Shown: one piece after another, positions 1 to 6,079 of the stretch
How positions within the stretch are numbered: position 1 is the first letter of the stretch
Layout of the letters: each line of letters starts with the position of its first letter
Assembly (NCBI GenBank): GCA_027030435.1
Contig: JALVEX010000399.1
Span: forward strand, 1 to 7,198
Length of the DNA: 7,198 nt
Direction of reading: 5' to 3'
From: Paracoccaceae bacterium
GTDB lineage: Bacteria; Pseudomonadota; Alphaproteobacteria; Rhodobacterales; Rhodobacteraceae
Position numbers and translations under genes: made by a program
Notes under the pieces: model-generated
What the model was told of the DNA's origin: nothing
What the model saw: only the letters and a program-made list of their open reading frames with translations
The model's database searches: none

Positions 1-84
1 CCTCCTCGGATTTCTGACGCCGGTTTAGCGCCCGACGGCCGCCTTGGCAAAGGCATGGTTGCGCATTCGCCCGCGACCGCCTAG
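1..84. other. Leader upstream of rbfA, no gene recognised
   Basis: I see no recognisable gene in these bases. One plus-strand frame stays open from base 1 to a TAG at 82-84, directly against the first possible rbfA ATG at 85. Its codons (including a TTA) do not show the strong GC-rich third-position bias of the real genes here, and the predicted residues match nothing I know. The other two plus frames stop at 15-17 and 26-28. A TTGGCA at 44-49 resembles a -35 element but has no convincing -10 at the right distance. The tail of an upstream gene could end at one of these stops, but this cannot be decided from the window. Confidence 0.4.
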
Positions 85-537
85 ATGGCATACATGAGCA
101 AGCACAAGCAACACGGGCACGCCAGCGGCCCCACCCAGCGCCAGCTGCGGGTAGGCGAACTCCTGCGCCGCACCCTTTCGGATATCCTCATGCAGGGGCG
201 TATCCATGATCCCGAACTCAATCGCCTCTCCATCACCATCGGCGAGGTGCAACCCTCGCCCGATATGCGGGTTGCAAAGGTATTCGTGATGCCGCTTGGC
301 GGCCGGCACCGGGAAGAGGCCCTCAAGGCACTCCGGCGCAACCATGCCGAGATGCGTCGCCTGCTGGCGCGGGAAATCACCCTGAAATACATCCCCGAAC
401 TTCGATTTGCGATCGATGAAACATTCGATCTGATGGAAAAGGCGCGGATCATGTTCGATCAGGAAGAGGTGAAGCGCGATACCCGCAAGGCGGCCGATCT
501 GCCCGAAAACAGCCCCGAAGAGGGTGAGGAGCCATGA
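85..537 (+). CDS. rbfA: 30S ribosome-binding factor A (RbfA)
   Basis: RbfA binds the immature 30S subunit, helps mature the 5' end of 16S rRNA and acts in cold adaptation in the cytoplasm (family knowledge). The 150-residue protein carries the family core at about residues 18-126: QRQLRVGELLRRTLSDIL, then HDPELNRLSITIGEV, the RVAKVFVMPLGG strand, and the helix-strand run ending REITLKYIPELRFAIDETFD. Together these form the type-II KH-like fold. It is somewhat longer than E. coli RbfA (133 residues) because of a His/Lys-rich N-terminus and an acidic Glu/Pro-rich C-terminal tail. Neither candidate start, ATG at 85 (used here) or the in-frame ATG at 94, has a strong ribosome binding site, so the first three residues are uncertain. 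The TGA overlaps the next gene's ATG (ATGA at 534-537), and truB lies two genes on, as expected for this gene pair. Confidence 0.95.
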   Translation: MAYMSKHKQHGHASGPTQRQLRVGELLRRTLSDILMQGRIHDPELNRLSITIGEVQPSPDMRVAKVFVMPLGGRHREEALKALRRNHAEMRRLLAREITLKYIPELRFAIDETFDLMEKARIMFDQEEVKRDTRKAADLPENSPEEGEEP

Positions 538-1334
538 TTGCGCTGAAGCGCCTCCTTGCGGCCATCGCGGCCGCAATGGCGCTGGCCCTGCCCGCTTACG
601 GAAAGGCCGAGGAGGCGCAGGGTCAGGGCCGGTGCCGGGAAATCACCTTTCGCGGCATCGGCTATACCATCTGCAAGGCCACGCCCGAGGATGATCTGCG
701 CCTCTGGCTGAGGGATGAGAACGGGCGCACCTTCGGCGGATTTTCACGCCTGAACGAAGCCCTCGCCAGGGAAGGCCGCGTGCTTGCGTTCGCCATGAAC
801 GCCGGGATGTTTCATTCCGATCGCTCGCCCGTCGGCCTTTATGTCGAGAACGGGCGGGAAATAACGCCGCTTGCCGATGGCGGATCATACGGAAATTTCG
901 GACTGAAGCCGAATGGCGTCTTCTGCGCCGGGGCGGGCCGCTTTCGCGTGATCGAAACCAACCGCTTCCGCAAGGATCCCCCCCAATGCACATACGCCAC
1001 CCAATCAGGGCCGATGCTGCTGATAAAGGGGCGGATCCATCCGCGTTTTCTCGTCAATGCCACTTCGCGCCATATCCGCAACGGCGTGGGCGTGAGCGAA
1101 GATGGAAAGCTCGCGATCTTCGCCATATCGAACCAGCCGGTGACCTTCCATGAATTCGCGAGCTTCTATCGCGAAGGGCTCGGCCTTGCCGATGCGCTCT
1201 ATTTCGACGGCAAGATCTCCCGCCTGCACGCACCGGGGCTCGGGCGCTCCGATACCGGCTTTCTGCCGCTCGGGCCGATCATCGGCGTCACCGCCCCGGC
1301 CCCGGCGCTTGACCAGGCCGCGCAGGAGCGCTAG
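534..1334 (+). CDS. Secreted phosphodiester glycosidase family protein (NAGPA/DUF2233-like, YigE-like)
   Basis: This 266-residue protein matches the phosphodiester glycosidase domain family, whose best-known member removes N-acetylglucosamine from the mannose-6-phosphate marker; substrates of the bacterial members are mostly unknown. Visible family blocks are FAMNAGMFHSDRSPVGLYVENG-type sequence at about residues 85-107, NFGLKPNGVF (121-130), QSGPMLLIKG (157-166), RNGVGVSEDGKLAIFAIS (182-199) and ALYFDGKIS (221-229). A Sec-type signal peptide is clear: MIALKRLLAAIAAAMALALPAYG, so the mature protein should be periplasmic or exported. Four cysteines follow (C34, C47, C131, C152), fitting disulfide bonds. 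The start overlaps the rbfA stop as ATGA, with a GAGGAG just upstream at 526-531, which suggests translational coupling. Its place between two RNA-processing genes is unexpected for an envelope protein. Family is fairly sure; the reaction and substrate are not known. Confidence 0.85.
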   Translation: MIALKRLLAAIAAAMALALPAYGKAEEAQGQGRCREITFRGIGYTICKATPEDDLRLWLRDENGRTFGGFSRLNEALAREGRVLAFAMNAGMFHSDRSPVGLYVENGREITPLADGGSYGNFGLKPNGVFCAGAGRFRVIETNRFRKDPPQCTYATQSGPMLLIKGRIHPRFLVNATSRHIRNGVGVSEDGKLAIFAISNQPVTFHEFASFYREGLGLADALYFDGKISRLHAPGLGRSDTGFLPLGPIIGVTAPAPALDQAAQER

Positions 1335-1352
1335 CAGGCGCCCGCGCAACAG

Positions 1353-1369
1353 ACCGGAGGCATCCATTG
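1353..1369 (+). promoter_or_regulatory. truB ribosome binding site that fixes a TTG start
   Basis: The sequence ACCGGAGG at 1353-1360 is a strong Shine-Dalgarno match placed six bases before the TTG at 1367-1369. No ATG or GTG in frame gives the conserved N-terminus GRKRKGRDISGWLVVDKPAG, which begins right after this TTG. The site therefore decides the start codon of truB. TTG is a weaker initiator than ATG, which may moderate TruB synthesis (inference). Confidence 0.8.
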
Positions 1370-2272
1370 GGACGCAAGAGAAAAGGCCGTGACATCTCGG
1401 GCTGGCTGGTGGTGGACAAGCCCGCCGGCATCACCTCGAACGCCGTGGTGAACAAGGTCCGCTGGGCCTTCAACGCGAAGAAGGCCGGCCATGCGGGCAC
1501 GCTCGATCCTGCCGCAACGGGTGTGCTTGCCGTGGCGCTCGGAGAAGCCACCAAGACGGTGCCCTACATCACCGACGCCCTGAAGGCCTATGATTTCACC
1601 ATACGCTTCGGCGCGGCGACAAACACCGATGATGCCGAGGGCGAGGTGATCGCCAGGAGCGATCTGCGCCCCACGGATGAGGAGATCGAGGCCGCCCTTC
1701 CCGGCTTTGCCGGCGAGATCATGCAGGTGCCGCCGCGTTTCTCGGCCGTCAAGATCGATGGCGAGCGCGCCTATGCGCTTTCACGCGCCGGCGAGGATGT
1801 GGAGCTTGCCGCGCGCCCGCTCTGGGTCGAGGAACTGACGCTTCTTGAGCGCCCCGATCCCGATCACGCGGTGCTGCGCATGGTCTGCGGCAAGGGGGGC
1901 TATGTGCGCGCCATTGCCCGCGATCTCGGCGAGGCGCTCGGCTGCCTCGGGCATGTGAGCGAGCTGCGCCGTATCTGGTCGGGGCCGTTTGATGCGGATG
2001 AGGGGGTGAGCATGGAGGAGATAGAGCGCCTTGCGCGCACGCCCGAAATCGATGCCCTGCTGCGCCCGCTCGAGGAAGGGCTTGCCGATCTGCCGGAGCT
2101 TCGCTGCACGCCCGAAGGGGCCGCGCGCCTGAAAAACGGCAATCCCGGCATGGTCATCACCTCGGATGCCGAATATGGCGATGAGGCCTGGGCCTCGCTC
2201 GATGGCAAGGCCGTGGCGATCGGCATCTACAAGGCGGGCGAACTGCACCCGACGCGGGTCTTCCGGCACTGA
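1367..2272 (+). CDS. truB: tRNA pseudouridine(55) synthase TruB
   Basis: TruB converts uridine 55 in the T-loop of tRNAs to pseudouridine and has tRNA-chaperone activity (family knowledge). The 301-residue length fits the family (E. coli 314). The sequence shows GWLVVDKPAGITS at residues 12-24, the catalytic block GHAGTLDP at 41-48 with the nucleophile Asp47, then TGVLAVALGEATK (51-63), KAYDFTIRFGAATNTDDAEG (73-92) and the motif-III region CGKGGYVRAIARDLGEALG (about 174-192), followed by a C-terminal PUA-like region with VAIGIYKAGELHPTRVF. Translation starts at TTG, supported by the ribosome binding site at 1353-1360. It lies 32 bases after the glycosidase gene and is probably in the same transcript as rbfA. 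Downstream it converges on sfsA with only 10 bases between the stops; no hairpin with a T-run is visible there. Confidence 0.97.
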   Translation: MGRKRKGRDISGWLVVDKPAGITSNAVVNKVRWAFNAKKAGHAGTLDPAATGVLAVALGEATKTVPYITDALKAYDFTIRFGAATNTDDAEGEVIARSDLRPTDEEIEAALPGFAGEIMQVPPRFSAVKIDGERAYALSRAGEDVELAARPLWVEELTLLERPDPDHAVLRMVCGKGGYVRAIARDLGEALGCLGHVSELRRIWSGPFDADEGVSMEEIERLARTPEIDALLRPLEEGLADLPELRCTPEGAARLKNGNPGMVITSDAEYGDEAWASLDGKAVAIGIYKAGELHPTRVFRH

Positions 2273-2282
2273 AGCGGCGCGC

Positions 2283-2987
2283 TCACGCGAGGCACTCGAC
2301 AGCCCCCGCGAGCCGGATTTCCTGCGGGGAGATGCTTGTTCCGAGGCACATGATTTCCACCCCGGCGGCACGCGCCGCATCAAAGGCGGCGCCATAGGCG
2401 GGATCGATATCACGCGCCAGCGCGAAGCGGGTGCAATCGGTGCGCTGCACGAGGTAGAGCATCATGGCGCGGTGGCCCTCGCCGATCATCGCCTGAAGCT
2501 CGCGCAGGTGCCTTGTGCCGCGCGCCGTCACGCTGTCGGGAAATTCGGCGAGGCCGGGGGAGCGGCTCAGGGTCACGCTTTTCACCTCGAGATAGAGATC
2601 CGGGAGGCCCGCGCCCGAGAGCAGGAAATCGACGCGGCTCCCGGTGCCGTATTTCACCTCGGGGCGGATATCGGTGTATTGCGCGAGCTTCGCCACCTCG
2701 CCCGCCTCCAGTGCCTCGCGCAGGGCGCGATTGGGCAGGCTCGTATCCACCCCGGTGAAGTGCCCGTTCTCGTGATCCACCAGACGCCAGCCGTATTTCA
2801 GCTTCTTCTTCGGATCGTCATTGGGCTCGAGCCAACACTTCACGCCCGGCTCGGCCAGCCCCATCATCGAGCCGGGATTGGCGCAATGGGCGGTGATCTC
2901 GCGCCCGTCCTCGAGGCGCATGTCGGCGAGGAAGCGCTTGTAGCGGCGGATCAGGCGGGCGGGGATCAAGGGGGTTTGAAAGCGCAT
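2283..2987 (-). CDS. sfsA: DNA/RNA nuclease SfsA (sugar fermentation stimulation protein homologue)
   Basis: SfsA was first described in E. coli as a factor that raises maltose metabolism genes and is now classed as an OB-fold domain joined to a PD-(D/E)xK nuclease-like domain (family knowledge); its cellular role in alphaproteobacteria is unclear. The 234-residue length equals that of E. coli SfsA. The N-terminus MRFQTPLIPARLIRRYKRFLADM is typical, followed by HCANPGSMMGL (34-44). The nuclease-like core is at about 113-160: GSRVDFLL with Asp120, then DLYLEVKSVTL with Glu134 and Lys136, and FPDSVTARGTRHLREL. The start at 2987 is chosen by family alignment; an in-frame ATG at 3017 has no ribosome binding site and would add ten non-conserved residues. 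No good Shine-Dalgarno precedes 2987 either. It is divergent from the molybdopterin-binding protein gene (45-base gap) and convergent with truB. Confidence 0.95.
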   Translation of the reverse strand: MRFQTPLIPARLIRRYKRFLADMRLEDGREITAHCANPGSMMGLAEPGVKCWLEPNDDPKKKLKYGWRLVDHENGHFTGVDTSLPNRALREALEAGEVAKLAQYTDIRPEVKYGTGSRVDFLLSGAGLPDLYLEVKSVTLSRSPGLAEFPDSVTARGTRHLRELQAMIGEGHRAMMLYLVQRTDCTRFALARDIDPAYGAAFDAARAAGVEIMCLGTSISPQEIRLAGAVECLA

Positions 2988-3004
2988 GGGTTGGGGCCTA
3001 TACC
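2976..3004 (+). promoter_or_regulatory. Predicted sigma70-type promoter for the four-gene unit
   Basis: TTGAAA at 2976-2981 (five of six bases of the -35 consensus) is followed after exactly 17 bases by TATACC at 2999-3004 (four of six of the -10). Transcription should begin near 3011, leaving a short leader of about 22 bases that contains the AAGGAG ribosome binding site at 3022-3027, five bases before the ATG at 3033. The -35 region lies inside the first codons of sfsA on the other strand, so the divergent transcripts are likely to affect each other. The call rests on sequence match only. Confidence 0.55.
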
Positions 3005-3023
3005 GGATCCAGGCCATGCTCAA
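2997..3023 (-). promoter_or_regulatory. Possible weak sfsA promoter overlapping the divergent one
   Basis: Read on the minus strand, TTGAGC (3023-3018) and TATAGG (3002-2997) could serve as -35 and -10 elements for sfsA, but the 15-base spacer is short. The TATA core is shared with the plus-strand promoter. If real, transcription would start about 2990, only a few bases before the sfsA ATG, giving an almost leaderless message. That would agree with the lack of a Shine-Dalgarno sequence. This is a weak prediction. Confidence 0.25.
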
Positions 3024-3032
3024 GGAGACCCC

Positions 3033-3764
3033 ATGCCAAACCCGACAGCCGCCATGCTGGTGATCGGAGACGAGATCCTCTCGGGCCGCACGCGCGACAA
3101 GAACCTCCATCACCTGGCCGGCGAACTCGCAAGGCACGGGATCGATCTGAAGGAAGCGCGCGTGCTGCCGGATCACAAGGATGCCATCATCGCCGCCGTG
3201 CGGGAGCTATCCGCGCGCCATGATCACGTTTTCACCTCCGGCGGCATCGGCCCCACCCATGACGATATCACGGCCGATTCGATTGCCGAGGCGTTCAGCG
3301 TGCCGATCGGGGTGCGTGATGACGCGCGCGAATTGCTGGAGCGCCACTATGCGCTGACCGGGCAGGAGCTGAACGACTCCCGCCTGCGCATGGCGCGCAT
3401 TCCGGAAGGCGCGATCCTGATCGAAAATCCGGTATCCGCCGCGCCCGGCTTCAGCCTTGGAAACGTGCACGTGATGGCTGGCGTGCCGGGGATTTTCAAG
3501 GCCATGCTGGAATCGCTCCTGCCGCGCATCACCGGGGGCAGGCCGCTTCTGAGCCGCACCGTTCGGATCAACCGCCCCGAGGGCGATATTGCCGGGCCGC
3601 TCGCGGCAATCGCGCGGGAATTCCCCATGCTCTCGATCGGCTCCTACCCCTTCTTCGAGCAGGGCAGATACGGCAGCTATATCGTCATCCGCGGGCAGGA
3701 AGAAGGGTTGATCGAGGCGGCGGAGCGCGCGCTCTGCGATGCCTTCGGAGGCGATGCGCCATGA
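3033..3764 (+). CDS. Molybdopterin-binding protein (CinA N-terminal / MoCF_biosynth domain, stand-alone)
   Basis: This 243-residue protein is the competence/damage-inducible protein A (CinA) type of molybdopterin-binding domain without the C-terminal nicotinamide-nucleotide amidase domain of full CinA. Visible motifs are the N-terminal strand with VIGDEILSGRTRDKN (10-24), TSGGIGPTHDDITADSIA (68-85) forming the nucleotide/pterin-binding loop, and HVMAGVPGIFKAMLE (146-160). Stand-alone members of this kind are common but their substrate is poorly defined; relatives include the N-terminal half of eukaryotic FAD synthase and the MoaB/MogA proteins. The start is chosen from the AAGGAG site at 3022-3027 and family length; the frame is open far upstream, but that part lies antisense to sfsA. 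The TGA overlaps the ATG of the GNAT gene (ATGA at 3761-3764). It is the first gene of a four-gene unit. Confidence 0.9.
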   Translation: MPNPTAAMLVIGDEILSGRTRDKNLHHLAGELARHGIDLKEARVLPDHKDAIIAAVRELSARHDHVFTSGGIGPTHDDITADSIAEAFSVPIGVRDDARELLERHYALTGQELNDSRLRMARIPEGAILIENPVSAAPGFSLGNVHVMAGVPGIFKAMLESLLPRITGGRPLLSRTVRINRPEGDIAGPLAAIAREFPMLSIGSYPFFEQGRYGSYIVIRGQEEGLIEAAERALCDAFGGDAP

Positions 3765-4522
3765 GCCTGCCGGAGATACGCCGCCTGCTGAAGGCCGCCG
3801 AGGCCACATGGCCACCGGCCGCGCGCAAGGCAGCCGGCCCGTTCGTGATCCGCGAAGGGCTGGGAGGCGGCCAACGCGTCAGCGCGGCGACGCTCGATGG
3901 GGAACCGGCGGAGAATGATGAACTCCCCGCCCATATCGGGGCCGCAGAAGAGGCGATGCGGGCGCTCGGGCAGGAGCCGTTGTTCATGATCCGCCCGCAG
4001 GATCTCCGGCTCGATGCCGCCCTGGCCGGGAGGGGCTATGGGATCAAGGATCCGGTAAATATTCTCGCCGCCCCCGTCGATGCGCTGGCAGAACCGCTGC
4101 CGCCGGTTTCGGCCTTTTCCATCTGGCCGCCGCTCGCCATCATGTGCGAGCTTTGGGATGAGGGGGGCATCGGCCCCGCCCGCCGGGCCGTCATGGAGCG
4201 TGCATGCCGGCCGAAAACCGCAATCCTCGCTCGGTCATGCGATCGCGCCGCGGGCGTGGCCTTTGCGGCCATTCACGAGGGCATCGCGATGGTGCACGCG
4301 CTCGAAGTCACGCCCGCCCTGCGCAGGCAGGGAGTGGGGCGCAACATCATGCACCATGCGGCCAATTGGGCCCGAAAGGAAGGTGCCACGCATCTCGCCG
4401 TGCTGGTGACGAAAGCCAATGCCGCCGCCGGCAGGCTCTATGCTTCCCTCGGAATGGAGATTGTGGGAGAGTATCACTACCGTGTGCAACAGGGAGAAAC
4501 CCGGGCCGATGGCGAAGAGTGA
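3761..4522 (+). CDS. GNAT family N-acetyltransferase, probable double-GNAT architecture
   Basis: The C-terminal half is a clear GNAT domain, which transfers an acetyl group from acetyl-CoA to an amine. VHALEVTPALRRQGVGRNIM (178-197) contains the acetyl-CoA pyrophosphate-binding loop R188-R-Q-G-V-G193, and it is followed by ATHLAVLVTKANAAAGRLYASLGM (209-232) with Asn220 and Tyr227 in the usual places. At 253 residues the protein is much longer than a single GNAT domain. The N-terminal half, with GPFVIREGLGGGQRVSAAT (26-44) and LGQEPLFMIRPQDLRLDAALAGRGYG (69-94), looks like a degenerate second GNAT fold lacking the CoA loop (inference). Conserved-looking blocks such as SIWPPLAIMCELWDEGGIGPARRAVMER link the two. 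The substrate is unknown. The start overlaps the previous stop by four bases and the end overlaps the next gene by 14 bases, so coupling in one operon is likely. Confidence 0.88.
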   Translation: MSLPEIRRLLKAAEATWPPAARKAAGPFVIREGLGGGQRVSAATLDGEPAENDELPAHIGAAEEAMRALGQEPLFMIRPQDLRLDAALAGRGYGIKDPVNILAAPVDALAEPLPPVSAFSIWPPLAIMCELWDEGGIGPARRAVMERACRPKTAILARSCDRAAGVAFAAIHEGIAMVHALEVTPALRRQGVGRNIMHHAANWARKEGATHLAVLVTKANAAAGRLYASLGMEIVGEYHYRVQQGETRADGEE

Positions 4523-5102
4523 AAAGAGAGAGCGAAAGGAAGAAGGGGTGACGGCCCTTGATCTGCCCATGGCCGATCCTCTGCCCGATTCCACCGCCAG
4601 ATATTTCGCGCTTTGCGAAGAGAAGCTCGGCCTCGTTCCCAACGTGCTGAAGGCCTATGCCTTCGACATCGAGAAGCTCAATGCCTTCACCGCGTTCTAC
4701 AATGACGTGATGCTCGCCGAGAGCGGCCTTTCCAAGCTCGAACGCGAAATGATCGCGGTTGTGGTTTCGTCAGAAAATCACTGCCACTACTGCCTGATCG
4801 CTCATGGCGCCGCGGTGCGCGAGCTTTCCGGCGATCCCGCCCTCGGCGATACGCTCGCCGCCAATTACCGCGCCGCCGATCTCACATCGCGCCAGCGCGC
4901 GATGCTCGATTTCGCCGTGAAGCTCACCCGCGAGAGCGCCGCCATCGAAGAGGCCGACAGGCAAATCCTGCGTGAAGCCAGCTTCACCGATCGTGACATC
5001 TGGGATATCACCGCCGTCACCGGCTTCTTCAACATGACGAACCGCGTCGCCTCGGCAACGGGCATGAAACCGAACCCGGAATATTACGACATCGGGCGAT
5101 GA
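4509..5102 (+). CDS. Peroxidase-related enzyme, carboxymuconolactone decarboxylase/AhpD fold
   Basis: This 197-residue protein is of the alkylhydroperoxidase-like type, all-helical cytoplasmic proteins that reduce peroxides with a redox CxxC pair. The active-site region is at residues 76-100: KLEREMIAVVVSSENHCHYC followed by LIAHG, with Cys92, Cys95 and His99 forming CxxCxxxH. Further family blocks are ALDLPMADPLP (16-26), EEKLGLVPNVLKAYAFD (37-53), LTSRQRAMLDFAVKLT (125-140) and FTDRDIWDITAVTGFFNMTNRVASATGMKPNPEY (159-192). A reductant partner is not visible nearby. The start is uncertain: ATG at 4509 has AGGGAG at 4491-4496 and overlaps the GNAT gene by 14 bases, adding a Lys/Glu-rich stretch MAKSEKRERKEEG; GTG at 4548 has a better-placed AGGA (4537-4540) and removes this tail, leaving 184 residues. 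The stop overlaps the next ATG. Confidence 0.9.
   Translation: MAKSEKRERKEEGVTALDLPMADPLPDSTARYFALCEEKLGLVPNVLKAYAFDIEKLNAFTAFYNDVMLAESGLSKLEREMIAVVVSSENHCHYCLIAHGAAVRELSGDPALGDTLAANYRAADLTSRQRAMLDFAVKLTRESAAIEEADRQILREASFTDRDIWDITAVTGFFNMTNRVASATGMKPNPEYYDIGR
4537..4550 (+). promoter_or_regulatory. Alternative ribosome binding site and GTG start for the peroxidase-related gene
   Basis: A purine-rich run containing AGGA (4537-4540) and AAGGG (4543-4547) stands in front of an in-frame GTG at 4548-4550, codon 14 of the longer reading. The first AGGA is seven bases from the GTG, a better distance than the 11 or so bases between AGGGAG and the ATG at 4509. The protein would then begin at the conserved TALDLP block. 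Both starts may be used; sequence alone cannot choose. Confidence 0.4.
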
Positions 5103-6079
5103 TGCGCAGGCTCCCCTCCATCATCCTCGCGGCCTTCCTCGCCACCCCGGCGCATCCCCGGGAGCTCGTCTTCCCGATCACGCCGGAGCCGACAGCGCAG
5201 AACACACGCCCCGCCGCAAGCGCGAAGATCGCAACCGGCTCCTGGAAAGACGGAACCCTGCCGGGCGTGACCGCGAGAGGCAGGGTCACGCAACGCGCCT
5301 GGAAGCTTCCCGATACCGATCTGACCACCAGCCAGATTCTCGATACATTGCGCGAAGGGCTCATTCGCGATGGTTTCGAAATTCTCTTCGAATGCGATAC
5401 CCTCGATTGCGGGGGCTTCGATTTCCGCTACAACATCCCCCACATTCCCGAGCCGGACATGCATGTGGATCTCGGCGATTTCCGCTATCTGGCGGCACGG
5501 CGCAGGAATGACGGCCTGAAGAGGGGAGAAACCTCACCGGACACGGAATACGAGTATCTCGCGCTGCTGGTGAGCCGCAGCCCCAAGGATGGCTTCGTGC
5601 AGATGCTGCATGTCTTGCCGGATGGAGATGCGACGAATGGCGCCGATGCTTCCATGGTGGAAGCAAGCCCTGTTTCAGGCAGCACAGAGCCCGTTGACGT
5701 TTCCGATCTGGCGCAGAAGCTGGAGGCCGAAGGCCGGGTCGTGCTGGAAGATCTTCAGTTCGCCACCGGTTCGGCCGCATTGCGCGATGAAGATTTCGCA
5801 TCACTGCGCGCATTGGCGAAATATCTGAAGGAAAACCCCGGCCGGCGCATCATCCTCGTGGGGCATACGGATGCCGAAGGCTCGCTGGCAGGAAATATCG
5901 CGCTTTCAAAGAAACGCGCGGCGGCTGTCGTGGAGCGGTTGCAGAAGAAATATGGTGTTCCTGCAAGGCAGATCGGCGGGGAGGGCATGGGTTTTCTCGC
6001 GCCCCGGGCCTCGAACCTCACCAAGGAGGGCCGCTCCCTCAACCGGCGGGTGGAGGCTATCCTCGCATCGGTGAAGTGA
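5099..6079 (+). CDS. Periplasmic OmpA C-terminal domain protein with DUF4892-like N-terminal region
   Basis: The C-terminal third (about residues 213-322) is an OmpA-type peptidoglycan-binding domain: LEDLQFATGSAALRDEDFASL, ILVGHTDAEGS (252-261) with Asp258, LSKKRAAAVVERL (269-281) with Arg273, and the closing LNRRVEA (314-320). These are the positions where OmpA domains hold diaminopimelate. A Sec signal peptide MMRRLPSIILAAFLATPA precedes it, with likely cleavage near residue 18. There is no beta-barrel; instead residues 45-190 form a globular region with TDLTTSQILDTLREGLIRDGFEILFECDTLDCGG, where Cys99 and Cys104 could pair in the periplasm. That region recalls the DUF4892 family (tentative). 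A flexible Ser/Pro/Thr linker lies at about 180-200. The first ATG (5099) overlaps the upstream stop; a second ATG at 5102 is equally possible. Likely role: a periplasmic protein anchored to peptidoglycan, function unknown. Last gene of the four-gene unit. Confidence 0.88.
   Translation: MMRRLPSIILAAFLATPAHPRELVFPITPEPTAQNTRPAASAKIATGSWKDGTLPGVTARGRVTQRAWKLPDTDLTTSQILDTLREGLIRDGFEILFECDTLDCGGFDFRYNIPHIPEPDMHVDLGDFRYLAARRRNDGLKRGETSPDTEYEYLALLVSRSPKDGFVQMLHVLPDGDATNGADASMVEASPVSGSTEPVDVSDLAQKLEAEGRVVLEDLQFATGSAALRDEDFASLRALAKYLKENPGRRIILVGHTDAEGSLAGNIALSKKRAAAVVERLQKKYGVPARQIGGEGMGFLAPRASNLTKEGRSLNRRVEAILASVK

Noticed and set aside
25..576. Minus-strand open frame of 183 codons over rbfA
   Set aside because: It is the antisense shadow of rbfA, whose plus-strand product is clearly recognised; no family motif or ribosome binding site supports it.
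2273..2283. Small hairpin AGCG-GCG-CGCT between truB and sfsA as a terminator
   Set aside because: The stem is only four pairs, has no T-run on either side and is expected by chance in GC-rich DNA.
2988..3017. Upstream ATG at 3017 as the sfsA start
   Set aside because: It adds ten residues not typical of the family and has no Shine-Dalgarno sequence; the conserved N-terminus begins at 2987.
2166..3032. Long in-frame upstream extension of the molybdopterin-binding protein (289 extra codons)
   Set aside because: The frame is open only because it runs antisense to sfsA and over the end of truB. The residues match nothing, while the ATG at 3033 has a proper ribosome binding site, a promoter and the family's normal length.
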